DNA from: Salinisphaera sp.
GTDB lineage: Bacteria; Pseudomonadota; Gammaproteobacteria; Nevskiales; Salinisphaeraceae
Length of the DNA stretch: 47,506 nucleotides
Reading direction: 5' to 3'
Assembly: GCA_027858915.1 (NCBI GenBank)
Contig: JAQIBT010000017.1
Span: forward strand, 1-47,506
Part shown: piece after piece, positions 46,255 to 47,506 of the stretch
Layout: each line of letters opens with the position of its first letter
Numbering within the stretch: position 1 is the first letter of the stretch
Made by a program: the position numbers and the translations under genes
The notes under the pieces: generated by a model
What the model was told of the DNA's origin: nothing
Seen by the model: the letters and a program-made list of their open reading frames with translations, nothing else
The model's database searches: none

Positions 46255-46998
46255 ATGTCGTACAAGACGGTTCTCATTACCCCGGTAATCCTAGCTGCAA
46301 TGGCTGTGACCTATTCCGGCGTATCTTCTGCCTCCATCATCTACGATTCCCTGCAGCCGGCGCACGGCACCGGATTCGGGACCCAGGACAACATCCTGAC
46401 GCTGAACAGTAATCTGGCAGCTCTTGGTGGCGTGGAAACAGGCAAGGTCGCCTGGAACGGTACGAAAGACGTCTACAGCGGCGTCCAGGTGGACACCAAT
46501 AGCGGAAAGACCGCTACGTTTTCTTTTGGTGATCTCGGCATCACCAATGCCGGTCAGATTCTGCTGACCTGGAATCCGAATGAAATAGGCAATACGGCTG
46601 GCCAGAAGACACAAGTCGACAGCTTGTTTCTGTCGATTTATGCGCCGGACGGTAGCGTACTTACTAGTCAGTCGCTAGCGGCACCGGTCACGCACCTCAC
46701 GACTCCGGTCAATCCGGGGCTCGGCGGTGACGGCTTTGCTTACCTGCTGGATACGGCGGGCATAGGCAGCGTGAATTCCGCACTGGCCGGCATAGGCGGG
46801 AGCTTCAGCGCCTACAGGCTTGGTCTGGAATCGACTGTGAAATTCGCGGATGCAGGGCCTGATACCTGGATTATCGGTTCGCGGCCGTATGGTGATACGA
46901 GCGTTTCCGAGCCCGGAACACTCGGCCTGCTGGCGCTATCTGTCCTCGGCATAGCTTTCACTAAACTTTATGCCACGAGACGCAGATACCGGGCATAG
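46255..46998 (+). CDS. PEP-CTERM sorting-domain surface protein
   Basis: Secreted protein of 247 residues. It has an N-terminal signal peptide (about 1-27, KTVLITPVILAAMAVTYSGVSSAS) and a C-terminal tripartite exosortase signal: SEPGTLGL (the PEP-type motif), a hydrophobic helix LLALSVLGIAFTKL and the basic tail RRRYRA. The mature part (about 28-220) is Gly/Ser/Thr-rich, with almost no cysteine, and probably a beta-rich extracellular domain; no named domain is recognised. Such proteins are processed by exosortase and often belong to exopolysaccharide-dependent flocs. No exosortase gene is in the window. A sigma-54 promoter lies before it and a terminator after it; GAGG lies about 10 bases before the ATG. 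Confidence 0.88.
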   Translation: MSYKTVLITPVILAAMAVTYSGVSSASIIYDSLQPAHGTGFGTQDNILTLNSNLAALGGVETGKVAWNGTKDVYSGVQVDTNSGKTATFSFGDLGITNAGQILLTWNPNEIGNTAGQKTQVDSLFLSIYAPDGSVLTSQSLAAPVTHLTTPVNPGLGGDGFAYLLDTAGIGSVNSALAGIGGSFSAYRLGLESTVKFADAGPDTWIIGSRPYGDTSVSEPGTLGLLALSVLGIAFTKLYATRRRYRA

Positions 46999-47046
46999 TA
47001 AGGCCGAGCACTGCCGACAGTGATAAAGACTGTCGTATTTGTTTAC

Positions 47047-47077
47047 AGCGGGCGCCTCTGGGCGCCCGCTTTTTTTT
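47047..47077 (+). terminator. Rho-independent terminator after the PEP-CTERM gene
   Basis: A perfect 10-bp GC-rich stem (AGCGGGCGCC pairing with GGCGCCCGCT), a 4-base loop and eight T residues, about 50 bp after the stop. Confidence 0.93.
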
Positions 47078-47123
47078 GACGCGCCAAAACAGAAATTTTA
47101 GTTCTGGAAGCGCGAAGAAATAG

Positions 47124-47330
47124 AGTGAGTTCGAGTATGACGTGTCCCGGAGCGGCACCGAGTGCTACGACATTCACGCCAAAGACGGCAGCAAGGGCGA
47201 CGCACTGATCACGCTCTGTTCAATTCTCGAGATCGATCCGACCGATACCGCTGCCTTTGGCGACGCCAATTCGGTTATCACCATGTTGCGGAATGTCGGT
47301 ATTGGGTTTGCGATGGGGGGTAGGCGAGCT
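47124..47330 (+). pseudogene. C-terminal fragment of a Cof-type HAD phosphatase
   Basis: After an in-frame stop at 47121 the frame reads EYDVSRSGTECYDIHAKDGSKGDALITLCSILEIDPTDTAAFGDANSVITMLRNVGIGFAMGG. The SKGDAL lysine motif, the AFGDANS acidic motif IV and the GIGFAMG end are typical of Cof-family HAD enzymes. The N-terminal motifs and a start codon are missing, and homology ends abruptly after AMGG, so it is a remnant. Confidence 0.7.
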
Positions 47331-47464
47331 AGCCGGTACGCGGCGCTGCGAATCGGCATCTCGATGCGCCGGGTTCTGGGGCGCTGGAAGCGTTGCTCGC
47401 TGGTACGGCGATATAAATCGGCCGTCGCGTTCACGCTGTCGAGGAAATACGGACTCCTGATGGC

Positions 47465-47479
47465 ACGGCAACAGGCCCT
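47465..47479 (+). repeat. Isolated end of the 297-bp element family
   Basis: ACGGCAACAGGCCCT is identical to 15 bases of the right end of the element at 8464-8760. No matching left end is seen in the preceding few hundred bases, so it is a solo end or the start of something beyond the window. Confidence 0.4.
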
Positions 47480-47506
47480 TATCGGGCGCGAGCTTGGTTT
47501 ATTGAT

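Overview
This looks like a chromosomal segment of a high-GC gammaproteobacterium, probably a marine or halophilic lineage of the Halomonas/Salinisphaera kind. That guess rests on the complete ArnBCADTEF lipid A operon, the FdsGBAD formate dehydrogenase, the organosulfonate genes and general sequence style. I cannot fix the genus by reading alone. I saw no rRNA, tRNA, CRISPR array or complete insertion sequence.

Region 1 (1-8.5 kb) is formate oxidation: the 3' part of a molybdopterin formate dehydrogenase-like alpha subunit with its DUF1641 partner, then a soluble NAD-linked formate dehydrogenase operon fdsG-fdsB-fdsA-fdsD. A 163-bp inverted-repeat element lies between fdsB and fdsA. A 297-bp element with perfect 27-bp inverted ends starts at the fdsD stop codon.

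Region 2 (8.8-25.9 kb) is an island for C3 organosulfonate catabolism, built as two convergent operons. The rightward one has a LacI-type regulator at its edge, a small membrane protein, a TRAP transporter (DctPQM), then HpsN, HpsO and HpsP. These match the route from 2,3-dihydroxypropane-1-sulfonate (DHPS) to (R)-sulfolactate. The leftward one is suyA-suyB-slcC-comC followed by a tripartite tricarboxylate-type transporter, with a divergent GntR/HutC-family regulator (SuyR-like). These match uptake and epimerisation of sulfolactate and its cleavage to pyruvate and sulfite. Operator-like palindromes lie where each regulator would be expected to bind. A decayed D-tartrate dehydratase gene marks the meeting point, and a decayed TRAP permease end marks the left border. 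An AEC-family carrier follows suyR.

Region 3 (26-29.3 kb) holds fdhD (formate dehydrogenase maturation, separated from fds by the island), a medium-chain NADP-dependent oxidoreductase with a strong terminator, and a DMT exporter.

Region 4 (29.3-45.3 kb) holds arnBCADTEF for 4-amino-4-deoxy-L-arabinose lipid A modification, upp, a Baeyer-Villiger/flavin monooxygenase, an aromatic/aspartate aminotransferase, a tandem pair of AcvB/VirJ-family hydrolases, and a translationally coupled ATP-grasp plus SerC-type aminotransferase pair that I cannot assign to a known pathway.

Region 5 (45.4-47.5 kb) is degraded and mobile: a HAD-like gene start cut by a second copy of the inverted-repeat element family, an AT-rich stretch, a PEP-CTERM surface protein with a good sigma-54 promoter match and a rho-independent terminator, and a Cof-type HAD fragment at the right edge.
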